From: Myxococcales bacterium | GTDB taxonomy: Bacteria > Myxococcota_A > Bradymonadia > UBA7976 > UBA1532 | NCBI GenBank assembly: GCA_020633435.1 | Contig: JACKDP010000001.1 | Span: forward strand, 1,612,001 to 1,676,000 | DNA: 64,000 nucleotides | Reading direction: 5' to 3' | Shown here: piece after piece, positions 47,105-55,922 of the stretch | How the letters are laid out: the number at the start of each line of letters is the position of its first letter | How positions within the stretch are numbered: the first letter of the stretch is position 1 | Made by a program: the position numbers and the translations under genes | The notes under the pieces: model-generated | Databases searched by the model: none | Told to the model about the DNA's origin: nothing | What the model saw: the letters and a program-made list of their open reading frames with translations, nothing else

Positions 47105-48700
47105 ATGGCCCGCTTCACCCGCACCCGCACCTGGCTCATCACCCTGCTGCGCGCCGTCCGCCGCCGCGACGCGCCCATCCCGCCGCCCCTCGCCGACGCC
47201 GCGGCCTTCGAGGCCTGGCTGAAGGGCGAGCTGGCCACCCGCGGCTTCCTGCGGGGCATGCCGGCCGACGTCCTGCAGGGCCTCGCCCTGGGCGACGAGG
47301 CCCGCTACGACGAGTACCCGCTGGTCAACACCATCGCGCACCAGCTCCAGATCGGCGAGGCCCTCATCGGCCGCCGGCGCTTGAGCGACGCGGGCGAGCG
47401 CCACGCGCGCCTGCTGCTGGCCGGCCTCGCCTGCGCCGTCGACCGCCCCGACCTCGTGGAGCAGGCCTGGCGCCTGCTCGAGCTGACCCCCGAGGAGGTG
47501 GACGCCCCGGACGGCCTCCGCGCGCTGGGCGGCCTGGCGCGCGCGCTCGGCGAGGCCCTCGTCGCCGGCGACCTGGGGGCCGACCACCCCCTGCTCGGCC
47601 ACCCCTTCCACCTGCTCGTCCGCTACCAGGACGCCCTGCTCTTCGGCCGCATCATGTGGGAGGTCATCGAGGGCCTCGACCAGCCGGGCGGCCACCCGGC
47701 GCAGGACGGCCTCTTGCGGGCCGCCGGGCGACACACCAACGCGCTGCAACACGCCATCTCCGCGGCGACCATGCTCATGGCCGCCGACGGGATCGTCGAC
47801 GCTGAAGAGCGCCGCCTGCTCTCGACGCTCGTCCGCACGGCCCGCCTGTCCGAGACCGCGCAGGCCATGTTCGAGGCCGAGCTCGTCCGACCTGTCACGC
47901 CCGCCGAAATCGCGGCCGCCGTCACCGACCCCGAGGAGCGCCAGGCCATCCTGCGGCTCCTCTTCCTGGCGGCCCACGTCAACGGCGTCTACAACCCGCC
48001 CGAGAAGGCCCTCCTCGACGAGCTCGCCGCCCGCTTCGGCGTGAGCGACGCCGAGTTCACCCGCTACGAGGTGGAGGCGCTGGTGGGCTACCAGCAGCAC
48101 GCCGGCCTGCTCGACAAGCTGTCGTTCTCCAGCGGCATCCAGCGGATGCGCCGCCGGGCCTTCGAGCGCGCCGAGGACTTCATCCGCGACAACGCCGCCC
48201 GCATCTGGGGGGAGATCCGCGAGACGAGCGAGCTGGGGCAGCTCCTCATCAAGGCCGGCCAGGAGGGGCTCGACGACGACGAGCGCCGCCGCGTCCGCGA
48301 TCAGCTGCTCGATCTGGCCCGGGCGATGCCGGCCCTGGCGCTCTTCGCGCTGCCCGGGGGCTCGGTGCTGCTGCCCATCCTCATCAAGCACCTGCCCTTC
48401 AACATCTTGCCGAGCAGCTACCTGGACGACCAGGCCATCGACGACGGCCCTCAGCCCGCGTCGACGGCGCCCCGATCCATCCCGCCGCCCGCGTCCGCCC
48501 CGCCCGCGTCGGGCGAGGCCGCGTCGGGGGCGGCCATGTCCGGCGACGGCGCCGCCATGTCCGGCGACGGCGCGGCCATGTCGGGGGCGGGCGCCGCCAT
48601 GTCCGGCGCGGGCGCGGCCATGTCCGGCGACGGCGCCGCCATGTCGGGATCGGGGGCCTCGGCGTCCGCCGGCGGCGCCCCCCGGTCCCGGGGGATGTAG
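47105..48700 (+). CDS. TerB-like and LETM1-like domain protein
   Basis: ATG at 47105 (ATGGCCCGC) gives up to 531 residues. After a basic N terminus, residues about 215-330 form TerB-like helical bundles (SAATMLMAADGIVDAEERRLL and LAAHVNGVYNPPEKALLDELA), with Asp/Glu at the TerB metal positions. Residues about 370-440 end with LARAMPALALFALPGGSVL and LLPILIKHLPFNILPSSY, the LETM1-type motif of a ribosome-binding-like domain. LETM1 proteins are best known from mitochondria; bacterial copies are rarer and uncharacterised. The last 83 residues run opposite to the lipoprotein gene 48451-48852 and consist of AAMSGxG repeats with no obvious fold, so the true C terminus may be near 48450. Functions in metal or membrane stress are possible. 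Confidence 0.7.
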   Translation: MARFTRTRTWLITLLRAVRRRDAPIPPPLADAAAFEAWLKGELATRGFLRGMPADVLQGLALGDEARYDEYPLVNTIAHQLQIGEALIGRRRLSDAGERHARLLLAGLACAVDRPDLVEQAWRLLELTPEEVDAPDGLRALGGLARALGEALVAGDLGADHPLLGHPFHLLVRYQDALLFGRIMWEVIEGLDQPGGHPAQDGLLRAAGRHTNALQHAISAATMLMAADGIVDAEERRLLSTLVRTARLSETAQAMFEAELVRPVTPAEIAAAVTDPEERQAILRLLFLAAHVNGVYNPPEKALLDELAARFGVSDAEFTRYEVEALVGYQQHAGLLDKLSFSSGIQRMRRRAFERAEDFIRDNAARIWGEIRETSELGQLLIKAGQEGLDDDERRRVRDQLLDLARAMPALALFALPGGSVLLPILIKHLPFNILPSSYLDDQAIDDGPQPASTAPRSIPPPASAPPASGEAASGAAMSGDGAAMSGDGAAMSGAGAAMSGAGAAMSGDGAAMSGSGASASAGGAPRSRGM

Positions 48701-48852
48701 GCGTCGGGCAGGACGACGGCGTCCTTCACGGGGGGCGCCGCGTCCACCGCCGCGTCCTGCTCTTCGCGCGCCTGAAACGGCAGCGGATCGTCCAGCACCA
48801 GGCTGCACCCCGCCACCGATAGCCCCAACGCCAGCCAGCCGATGAACCTCAT
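48451..48852 (-). CDS. short Asp/Ala/Pro-rich lipoprotein
   Basis: ATG at 48852 gives 133 residues: signal and lipobox MRFIGWLALGLSVAGC, then a linker rich in Asp, Ala and Pro (DAAVDAAPP, PDAYIPRDRG) and six PDMAAPx heptapeptides. The linker type is the same as in the lipoproteins at 51255 and 61503, which supports this strand as coding. The protein stops directly after the linker, with no globular domain, so the gene may be truncated or frameshifted; the stop TGA lies inside the 3' end of the TerB/LETM1 frame. Overlap of 250 bases with that gene in antisense is unusual. Envelope-exposed anchor or relic. Confidence 0.6.
   Translation of the reverse strand: MRFIGWLALGLSVAGCSLVLDDPLPFQAREEQDAAVDAAPPVKDAVVLPDAYIPRDRGAPPADAEAPDPDMAAPSPDMAAPAPDMAAPAPDMAAPSPDMAAPSPDMAAPDAASPDAGGADAGGGMDRGAVDAG
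48530..48655. repeat. six 21-base tandem repeats read on both strands
   Basis: Six units of 21 bases run from 48530 to 48655 with few differences, each around CCATGTCCGGCGACGGCG. The plus-strand frame reads AAMSG(D/A/S)G in the TerB/LETM1 gene tail; the minus-strand frame reads PDMAAP(S/A/D) in the lipoprotein. The minus reading is the better protein. Tandem identity suggests slippage or unequal crossover. Confidence 0.85.
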
Positions 48853-48954
48853 GGGGCCATCCAATACCACGGCCCCTCTCGGAATCAACTCCCCCGGCGC
48901 GCTCCCCCCGGACGAACCCTTGCCAACGGCCCCCGCCCGCCCCTCTCATGGGGC

Positions 48955-50214
48955 ATGGCCAGCCTCCCCCAGCGCCTCGGCCGCGCCGCCGCCCGCGCCC
49001 TCGCCCTGACCGTGCGCCTCGGCCTCTCCGCGGCCCTGATCGCCGGCCACCTCAACCTGCACTTCCCCGAGGCCGGCACCAGCAGCCCCGAGTCCGTCGC
49101 CCCCGACATCCCCGCCCAGCTTCACTACCTGCGCGCCGCCCTCGATGACGGCGCCGCCGCCGACATGCAGGGCTGGTTCCCCGAGGGCTACGCCTTCACC
49201 TGGGCGCTCTACGGCCTCACCCACGTCCAGGTCGGCCTGCGCCGCCCCCTCGCCGATCCCGCCCGGGCCGCCGCCGCCGTCGAGGCCCGCGTCGCCCTCG
49301 ACGCCCTCGAGTCGCCCGCCGGCCGCGCCCCCTTCCTGGCCACCGAGCGCCCGCCCCTCGGCACCTTCTACCTGGGCTGGTCCAACTGGCTGCGCGGCGG
49401 CCTGCTCCTGCTCCTCGGGCCCGACGCCCGGCCCCGCGCCGACGTCGAGCGCTTCGCCGCCACCTGCGCCACCATCGCCCGGGCCCTGGAGACGCAGGGC
49501 CCCTACCCCCCGAGCTACCCCGGCCAGGCCTGGCCCGCCGACGCCGTGGTCGCCGCCGCCAGCCTCCGCCTGCACGACACCCTCTTCCCGCCGCGCTACG
49601 CCGCCCCCCTCGCGCGCTGGCTGGCCGCCGTGGACGCCGCCCGCGACGAGCACGGCCTCATCCCCCACTCCGCCCACGGCCGCGGCGGCGGCACCCCCGC
49701 CCGGGGCTCCTCCCAGGCCCTCATCCTGCGCTTCCTCTACGAGATCGACCCCGACCGCGCCCGCGTCGACTACCGCACCTTCCGCCAGCGCCACGTGACC
49801 ACCGTCGGCCTCTTCCCGGCCATCCGCGAGTACGCCCTGGGCCTGGCGGGCGAGGGCGACGTCGACTCCGGCCCCCTCGTGGGCGGCGCCTCGGCCCCGG
49901 CCATGGTCGTCGGCATGGGCACCGCCCAGTACTTCGGCGACCGCGCCCTCGCCGATCCCCTGCTGCACACCCTGGAGTTCGTCGGCTTCCCCCTGCCCTT
50001 CGGCGGAAAGCGCTATGCTTTCGGGCTCTTGCCCGTGGGGGACGCCTTCCTGGCCTGGTCGAAGACCGCCCGCCCCTTCACCCGCCCGGCCAGCAAGGAC
50101 ACCTGGTCGGCCGTCGTCTCGACCGGCTACCGGCTGCCGTGGCACGGCCTCCTGCTCCTGCTGATGGCCCTGGTCTGGCTCGGCCCCGTCCGCCGCTGGC
50201 TGCGCGGCCGCTGA
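48955..50214 (+). CDS. membrane protein of unknown function
   Basis: ATG at 48955 gives 419 residues. An N-terminal hydrophobic segment (LALTVRLGLSAALIAGHLNL) may be an anchor. The body resembles an alpha-helical barrel or glycosyl-hydrolase-like helical protein (HYLRAALDDGAAADMQGWFP, LGTFYLGWSNWLRGG, HGLIPHSAHGRGGGTPARGSSQ), and one C-terminal membrane helix (WHGLLLLLMALVWLGPVRRW) closes it. The conserved-looking HxG...RG..S..L pattern could be an active site, but I recognise no family. It lies 102 bases from the divergent lipoprotein and 40 bases before the GbsR-type regulator. Confidence 0.65.
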   Translation: MASLPQRLGRAAARALALTVRLGLSAALIAGHLNLHFPEAGTSSPESVAPDIPAQLHYLRAALDDGAAADMQGWFPEGYAFTWALYGLTHVQVGLRRPLADPARAAAAVEARVALDALESPAGRAPFLATERPPLGTFYLGWSNWLRGGLLLLLGPDARPRADVERFAATCATIARALETQGPYPPSYPGQAWPADAVVAAASLRLHDTLFPPRYAAPLARWLAAVDAARDEHGLIPHSAHGRGGGTPARGSSQALILRFLYEIDPDRARVDYRTFRQRHVTTVGLFPAIREYALGLAGEGDVDSGPLVGGASAPAMVVGMGTAQYFGDRALADPLLHTLEFVGFPLPFGGKRYAFGLLPVGDAFLAWSKTARPFTRPASKDTWSAVVSTGYRLPWHGLLLLLMALVWLGPVRRWLRGR

Positions 50215-50254
50215 CCCGCTCGCGTCCCGGGCCCCGTCACGCTAGCCTGCGCCC

Positions 50255-50830
50255 ATGCACGACGACGACGTCCCCCTCGACATCGACGCCCTCGCCGCCA
50301 CCGACCGCCTGGAGCGGCGCGTGGTCCGGGTCTGCGACGCCGTGGGCCAGTTCATCGAGTACTGGGGCTTCAAGGCCATCCACGGGCGCATCTGGACGCT
50401 CCTGGCCCTGAGCCGCGCCCCCGTCACCCAGGTCGAGGTGGCGCGCACCCTCGGGGTCAGCCGCTCCCTCGTCAGCGGCGCCATGGCCGAGCTCGCCGGC
50501 TACGGCCTCGTGCGCGCCGTGGACGACCACCGCAACGCCCCGTTCGTGGCCGTCCTCGACGTCTGGCCGACCATCTCCGACGTGCTGCGCTCCCGCGAGT
50601 GGATCCTGCTCGAGACGGCGCGCCTGGCCCTGGAGGCCGCCCTGGAGGAGCAGAAGGCCCAGCCCGGCAGCCCGTGGGACCAGGAGCGCCTGGAGCTCTT
50701 GCTGGGCATGACGGAGCTGGCCCAGACGCTCCTGCGCCTGCTCATCTCGGTGCGCACCCCCCGCGGCCTCGCGCCCCTGGCCGGCTGGCTGAAGCGGGCC
50801 GTCTTCCTGGCCCGCCGCTTCGGGCGATAG
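50255..50830 (+). CDS. GbsR/MarR-family transcriptional regulator
   Basis: ATG at 50255 gives 191 residues. An N-terminal helix (VCDAVGQFIEYWGFKAIHGR) is typical of GbsR-like proteins (COG1510), followed by a winged helix with recognition segment VEVARTLGVSRSLVSGAMAEL and wing VRAVDDHRNAPF. The C-terminal helices (LETARLALEAALEEQKAQ and LLRLLISVR) form the dimer region. GbsR proteins repress glycine-betaine synthesis genes in Bacillus; here no betaine genes are adjacent and the target is unknown. The next gene begins 4 bases later. Confidence 0.85.
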   Translation: MHDDDVPLDIDALAATDRLERRVVRVCDAVGQFIEYWGFKAIHGRIWTLLALSRAPVTQVEVARTLGVSRSLVSGAMAELAGYGLVRAVDDHRNAPFVAVLDVWPTISDVLRSREWILLETARLALEAALEEQKAQPGSPWDQERLELLLGMTELAQTLLRLLISVRTPRGLAPLAGWLKRAVFLARRFGR

Positions 50831-50834
50831 CCCC

Positions 50835-51224
50835 ATGCTCCTCGCCAGCCTCGAGGTCGTCGGCTTCCTCATCGCCTTCGCCGTCCTGGCCCTGCTGGCG
50901 CAGCGCAGCCGCGTCTCGCCCGCCACCCGGGCCATCCTCGCCGCCGCGGCCGCCGAGCTCGGCCTCAGCGTCGAGGCGGGCGCCGGCACCTGCCGCCTCA
51001 CCGGCACCCTGGACGGCCACCCCGTCGAGGTGCACCGCGTGGTCGACGGCTGGGCCGTCACGGTGCACGGCGTCAGCACCCGCGACGTCCCGCCCCCCGC
51101 CCAGGTCGGCGCCGGCCGCCTGCTGCTGCCCGCCCCCGTCCACGCCGCCGACGCCCTCGTCGCCGCCATCCGGGCCGCGCTCGCGCTGGCCGCCCCTGGC
51201 CCGGCCCCGCCCCACGGTCTATGA
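50835..51224 (+). CDS. small membrane-anchored protein of unknown function
   Basis: ATG at 50835 gives 129 residues with an N-terminal membrane helix (LLASLEVVGFLIAFAVLALL) and a soluble alpha/beta-like domain (LGLSVEAGAGTCRLTGTLDG, VEVHRVVDGWAVTVHGV). Starting 4 bases after the GbsR stop, it is probably co-transcribed with it. No family is recognised. The C terminus ends in a Pro/Ala tail. Confidence 0.6.
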   Translation: MLLASLEVVGFLIAFAVLALLAQRSRVSPATRAILAAAAAELGLSVEAGAGTCRLTGTLDGHPVEVHRVVDGWAVTVHGVSTRDVPPPAQVGAGRLLLPAPVHAADALVAAIRAALALAAPGPAPPHGL

Positions 51225-51254
51225 TCGGGCCCTCGTGGCGGCCGGGGGGCCCTG

Positions 51255-53813
51255 ATGCGCGCGAACATCGCGGGATGCTTGATGATCTTGGTCGGGTGCG
51301 TGCCGGAGCTCGGGCAGCGCTGCGGCGCGGACGACGACTGCGCGGCCACCGAGCGCTGTGATCCACCCGGGTGGTGCGTACCCCGCACCGGCGCCAGCGA
51401 CGCGACCGTGGACACGAGCCTGGACGCCGCCGCCGACGCGGCCGCTGACGCCCGCGCCCCCGACGCCCAGATCCCCGACGCCGACGTGCCCGATGTGAGC
51501 GTGCCCGACGCCGCCCCCGACGCCTTCGCCGGCTGCGGGGCGTGGGTCGCGGGCGGGGTGGGCTGCGTGCCCCCCGAGCCGGCCTGCGAGGAGGGCGAGA
51601 CGGCCCTCGCCCGCGGCTGCCTGCCCCCGCGCCCCGAGTGCGGCGACGGCTGGCACGAGACGCCGGGGGGCTGCGTCCTCGACGAGGCCCCCGGCTGCCC
51701 CGGTCCCCGCCTCACCGCGGGCCCGCTGGGCTGCATCCCGGAGCGCGCCTGCCCGCCGACGTGGGCCAGCGAGCCCTGCCGGCGCCGCGTCCAGGTCTGC
51801 CAGCCCAGCCAGGTGAGCGCCCCCGACGGCGGCTGCCGCCCCATCCGCCCCTCCTGCGTGGCGCTCATCGAGGACCCGAACCTGATGGGCGGGCCCGTCG
51901 TGTGGGTCCGGCCCGGCCCTCCCGTGCCGGAGCCCGAGGCCAACGGCACCTCCGCCGCGCCGTTCCGCGGCATCGGCACGGCCCTCGCCGCCGAGCCCGA
52001 CGCCGTCGCCCTCATCCTGACGCCGGGGGTCTATGAAGAGCGCGCCGACCTGCAGCGCGCCCTCTACCTGCGCGGGACGTGCGAGGCCGAGGCCGCCATC
52101 GTCGCCGGCTTCGACATCGCGCGGGACGTCCGCCTGGCCCACCTGACCATCGCGGCGCCGGGCCCCGACGAGCCCGCCATCGCCGTCGCCGGCGCCAGCC
52201 TGACGATGGCCGACGTGCAGATCACCGGCGGCAACCATGGCCTGCTCGCCGAGGACGCGTTGATCGACGCCACCGACCTGCGCGTCGAGGGGGCCGGCCT
52301 CTCCCTCGTGCGGGCGGTGGACTCGCGGCTCCTCCTGCGCCACGCCATCCTGCGAGGCGGCGCGGGCGCCCTGGCCCTCGACAGCACCGACACCCGCCTC
52401 GAGCTCACCGACCTCACCGTGAGCGTGAGCGGCCTGCGGCTGCGCGGCGCAGGTGGCACCGTCAACGACGTGCTCTTCACCGGGAGCGCCGGCACCGCCA
52501 TCGACGAGGCCGGCACCGCGGACGGCCTCGTCTTCAACCGCGTGACGGTCCAGGGCGACGGCGACGCCCCCGCCCTCCGCTTCGGCGCCTCGTCCCTCGT
52601 CACCCTGGACGACGTGTCCGTCGACGGGCAGCCGGCGCTCGTCGTCGGCGGGGGCGACGTCCGCCTCCGCGGCGTCAGCATCATCTCGCCCCGCGGCCCC
52701 CTCATCCGGCTCTACGACTCAGCCTATGTGCTCGTCACGCAAGCACTTCTGGCCGGCACCTCCCCCATCGCCGAGGTGGGCGGCGCGGACGGCCCGGGCC
52801 ACCTCGGCCTCACCGCCACCCGCCTCGTGCCCGCCGGCGACCAGCCCGCGGTGCAGGTCGCGACCCGCAGCAGCCTCGGCCTGCGCGACGTCCGCCTGGA
52901 GGGCTTCGCGGGGACGGGCCTCCAGGTCAACGGCCCCGCCCCCGACGACCTCCCGTCCATCGAGGCCCGCGGCCTGCGCCTCGTGGGGACGCCCATGGCG
53001 CGGCTCGGCGTCGAGCTGCTGCCGGACGCCGTCGGGCTGCTCGACCAGGTCATCGTCACCGACGTCGGCGAGGCGGCCGTGCGCGTCGACCAGGCCAGCC
53101 TCACCCTCACGGACGCCCTGCTCGCCCTGGACCCGGTGGCGGACGTCCCCCCCGCGGCCGCCCTCGACCACCAGGGTGGCACGCTGACCGGCAGCCGCCT
53201 GCGCCTGGCCGGCGACCTGGCCCTGCAGGTCGCGGCCGGCGCCGTCACCCTCGACCAGGTGGCCGCCCTCGGGGCCTCGCGGGGGGTGCACGTTACGGGG
53301 GGCGAGGCCCACCTGGAGGGCGCCCGCGTCGAGGGGCAGACGGGCGCCAGCGCCACCGGCGCCCTGGCCCACCTGCGGCTGGTCTCGGCCTTCGTCAACG
53401 GCGTCGACGCCCCGCCCGCGCTGGTGGGCGTCGCGGCGGCGGGCGGCGCCGACGTCTCGCTGACGCGCGTGGGCGTCGGCGGGCAGGCCGGGCAGCGCGT
53501 CGGCCTGCTCGCGGGCCCGGGGGGCGCGCTGCGCGTCGAGGACGTGCGCGTCAACACCGAGGCCGGGATCGGCGTGGCGGTGGAGGGCGGGGCCCTCGCC
53601 GGCGAGCACCTGCGCGCCGAGGCCCCCGAGCTGGCGGCGCTGCTGCTGCCCGGCACCGACGTCGCGCTGCGCTACGTCCTCACGGCCGCCCTCCAGGGCA
53701 TCGTCTACCGCGGGCCGGCGCCCGACATCACGCTGCACGCTCATGTGGGCGCCGCCGAGGCCGCCCTGCGCGCCTGCGAGGACGACTGCCCGGCCGCGCC
53801 GACGCTCCCCTGA
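51255..53813 (+). CDS. lipoprotein with Cys-rich head and parallel beta-helix repeats
   Basis: ATG at 51255 gives 852 residues. Lipobox MILVGC is followed by a short Cys-rich segment (LGQRCGADDDCAATERCDPP), an Asp/Ala-rich linker (about 55-95), a second Cys-rich block (to about 215), and then over 600 residues of degenerate repeats of about 23 residues with regular V-L-G spacing (LYLRGTCEAEAAIVAG, LTMADVQITGGNHGLLAED, LTLTDALLALDP), fitting a right-handed parallel beta-helix. Envelope-exposed binding or carbohydrate-active role is likely; no catalytic signature was found. It converges on the M14 peptidase gene with 3 bases between stops. Confidence 0.8.
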   Translation: MRANIAGCLMILVGCVPELGQRCGADDDCAATERCDPPGWCVPRTGASDATVDTSLDAAADAAADARAPDAQIPDADVPDVSVPDAAPDAFAGCGAWVAGGVGCVPPEPACEEGETALARGCLPPRPECGDGWHETPGGCVLDEAPGCPGPRLTAGPLGCIPERACPPTWASEPCRRRVQVCQPSQVSAPDGGCRPIRPSCVALIEDPNLMGGPVVWVRPGPPVPEPEANGTSAAPFRGIGTALAAEPDAVALILTPGVYEERADLQRALYLRGTCEAEAAIVAGFDIARDVRLAHLTIAAPGPDEPAIAVAGASLTMADVQITGGNHGLLAEDALIDATDLRVEGAGLSLVRAVDSRLLLRHAILRGGAGALALDSTDTRLELTDLTVSVSGLRLRGAGGTVNDVLFTGSAGTAIDEAGTADGLVFNRVTVQGDGDAPALRFGASSLVTLDDVSVDGQPALVVGGGDVRLRGVSIISPRGPLIRLYDSAYVLVTQALLAGTSPIAEVGGADGPGHLGLTATRLVPAGDQPAVQVATRSSLGLRDVRLEGFAGTGLQVNGPAPDDLPSIEARGLRLVGTPMARLGVELLPDAVGLLDQVIVTDVGEAAVRVDQASLTLTDALLALDPVADVPPAAALDHQGGTLTGSRLRLAGDLALQVAAGAVTLDQVAALGASRGVHVTGGEAHLEGARVEGQTGASATGALAHLRLVSAFVNGVDAPPALVGVAAAGGADVSLTRVGVGGQAGQRVGLLAGPGGALRVEDVRVNTEAGIGVAVEGGALAGEHLRAEAPELAALLLPGTDVALRYVLTAALQGIVYRGPAPDITLHAHVGAAEAALRACEDDCPAAPTLP

Positions 53814-53816
53814 GGC

Positions 53817-55922
53817 TCAGCGGACGGGGCAGTCCGCGGAGGGCACCGCCGGCCCCGGCAGCCGCACCTTCAGGTGCTCGCGCTTGCCCTTGCGGGCCTG
53901 GCCGGCCATGACGATGGGCGGGTAGCCCCGCGCCCGGATCTCCACCGTGTAGGGCCCCGGCCCCGCCAGGTAGCGGTCGAAGCGCCCGTCGCGGCAGCGC
54001 GTCATCCACCGCTCCCCCTCCCGCAGGTTCACCCCGCCCACCCGGACCTCGGCGTACACCGGCCGGCCCTCGCTGTCGGTGACGTTCCCGCTCACGGCCG
54101 GCCCCTCCACGAACCGCTCCAGCAGCCGCACCCACAGCGGCCGCACCGACTCCACGATGGGCGGCACGGCCGAGAGATCCCGCGGCGTGTACTGGGCCCC
54201 CTCCACCAGCAGCGCGAGCGTCCCGTGCTCGTGGCGCAGCCAGTCCTGGTCGGTGCCGTCGACCGAGTAGAGCTGGCGCACCACCTTGAAGGGCCGGTTC
54301 TGCGGGTGGGGGGGCAGCCCCTTCACGATCTCCTCGGCCACCGTCCAGGCCTCGTTGGGCTCCGGGTTCTGGGTGTCGTCGATGGTGTAGGGGGCCAGCA
54401 CGGCGATGGTGCCGGTGTGGAACGAGATGGATCCGGCGAAGCGCTCCTGGTTGGCCAGGGCCATCATCGCCTGCGTCTCGGGCTCCGACGCCGGCCGGTC
54501 GCCGCGGTAGTAGCGCGACAAAGGGTCGGATTGACTGCCCTTTTCCCCGAGCGCCCCCCACTTGAAGGGGTAGTTGCGGTTCAGATCGACGCCGTCGCGA
54601 TCGGTGTAGCGGCCGTCGCCGTCCAGGTCGCGGGCGTTCTTGCGCCCCAGGCCGCGGGAGAGCTCGAAGAAGCCCCAGTTGCCGTCCGGGTTCACGACCG
54701 GGACGCACCACACCACCATGCCGCGCAGGATGCGGCCCACGGCGCGGGACGGCTTCTTCGACTCCAGGAGCTGCTGGATGGCGTCCAGGACGAACTCCGT
54801 CGACACCGGCTCGTTGGCGTGGTGGCTGGCGTTGAGCAGCATGCTGGGCCGCGGGTCGTTCACCTCGATGCGCTCGGCGATGGCCAGGGCCATGATGGGC
54901 CGCCCCTGGCGGCTGGTGCCGATGCGGTGCAGCTGCGTGTTGCGCGGGTAGCGGCGGTGCCACCCGGTCAGCAACGCGTTGACCATGTCGACGTTCTTGT
55001 AGCTCTTCGTCAGGTCGAAGCCCCGCCCGGCCTGGACGGGATCGCGCCCACGGGCCATGCGGTAGGTCGTGTCGACGAACTTCCAGGGCAGGTCGTTGGT
55101 CACCGACAGGAGCTCTGGGCCATCGCAGAACAGCCGCTCGACGCCGACGGGCCCCGTGCGCACGGCCACGGTGGGCGGCTCCCCCGGGAAGCGCTCCATC
55201 ACGTCGCCCCAGTCCTTGGGGCGCACCCCGCTGACCTCGGCGATGCGCACGACGTGGGGCGGCCCGCGGTGGGCGTCGCTGGGCACGTCCTGGCAGAGCG
55301 GGCGCGTCGTCAGCAGCGTCATCGGGCTGTCGGAGAGCCACCGATCCCCGGCCACCAGGCCGATGGATCCGGGGTGGCGCGGCAGGTCGCTGGTGGACAG
55401 GCTGCCGAGGAGCGCGCCCTTGTCGCCGTCGTAGATGTTCACGATGAGGTGCCGGTCGAAGAGCTGGGCCACCAGCTCCACGCCGTCGGCCCGGTGGCGG
55501 TAGAGGCGCGCCTTCTTGACCACCTCCGTCCGCCCGTTCTGGATGCGGACGAGGGCCACGTCGCGCCCCTTGAGGTACATGCCGTAGGCGTCCACGACGC
55601 GCTTCTGGTCCTCGCTCAGCACGGCGCGGACCACCAGCGTCACCTCGACGTTCTCCACCCCGGCGAAGCGGGCGCGGAGGGTGCCGTCGGTGATGGCCTG
55701 CCCCTGCGTCTCCACCAGCCAGATGGTGCCGCCCGGCCCCGGCGCCACCCGGCCGGGCAGCGTGTACCAGGTGCCCTCGGTGCGCACGGCCTGGGGCCGC
55801 ACCTTCGGCCCCACGATGACGTCCTCGATGCGCGGGTTGAAGCCCGGCACTACCACGGCGCCCGCGGGGCTCGCGAGCAGCCCGGCCAGCCCGATCAGCC
55901 CGATCAGGCGGCTGGCCCTCAA
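53817..55922 (-). CDS. M14 family zinc carboxypeptidase
   Basis: TTG at 55922 overlaps the preceding TGA (TTGA); 701 residues. The start is followed by a signal peptide (LIGLIGLAGLLASPAGA). The catalytic domain (about 310-590) has the zinc site LLNASHH368ANE371PVSTEF, the substrate Arg/Asn region DLDGDGRYTDRDGVDLNRNYPF, a His ligand in SISFHTG, and LALLVEGAQYTP with the catalytic Glu. A C-terminal beta domain resembles the carboxypeptidase regulatory-like fold (GNVTDSEGRPVYAEVRVGG). The N-terminal 250 residues form a separate, unrecognised beta-rich domain. Secreted peptide or peptidoglycan-peptide cleavage is likely. Last gene of the minus-strand run from 59225. Confidence 0.88.
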   Translation of the reverse strand: MRASRLIGLIGLAGLLASPAGAVVVPGFNPRIEDVIVGPKVRPQAVRTEGTWYTLPGRVAPGPGGTIWLVETQGQAITDGTLRARFAGVENVEVTLVVRAVLSEDQKRVVDAYGMYLKGRDVALVRIQNGRTEVVKKARLYRHRADGVELVAQLFDRHLIVNIYDGDKGALLGSLSTSDLPRHPGSIGLVAGDRWLSDSPMTLLTTRPLCQDVPSDAHRGPPHVVRIAEVSGVRPKDWGDVMERFPGEPPTVAVRTGPVGVERLFCDGPELLSVTNDLPWKFVDTTYRMARGRDPVQAGRGFDLTKSYKNVDMVNALLTGWHRRYPRNTQLHRIGTSRQGRPIMALAIAERIEVNDPRPSMLLNASHHANEPVSTEFVLDAIQQLLESKKPSRAVGRILRGMVVWCVPVVNPDGNWGFFELSRGLGRKNARDLDGDGRYTDRDGVDLNRNYPFKWGALGEKGSQSDPLSRYYRGDRPASEPETQAMMALANQERFAGSISFHTGTIAVLAPYTIDDTQNPEPNEAWTVAEEIVKGLPPHPQNRPFKVVRQLYSVDGTDQDWLRHEHGTLALLVEGAQYTPRDLSAVPPIVESVRPLWVRLLERFVEGPAVSGNVTDSEGRPVYAEVRVGGVNLREGERWMTRCRDGRFDRYLAGPGPYTVEIRARGYPPIVMAGQARKGKREHLKVRLPGPAVPSADCPVR

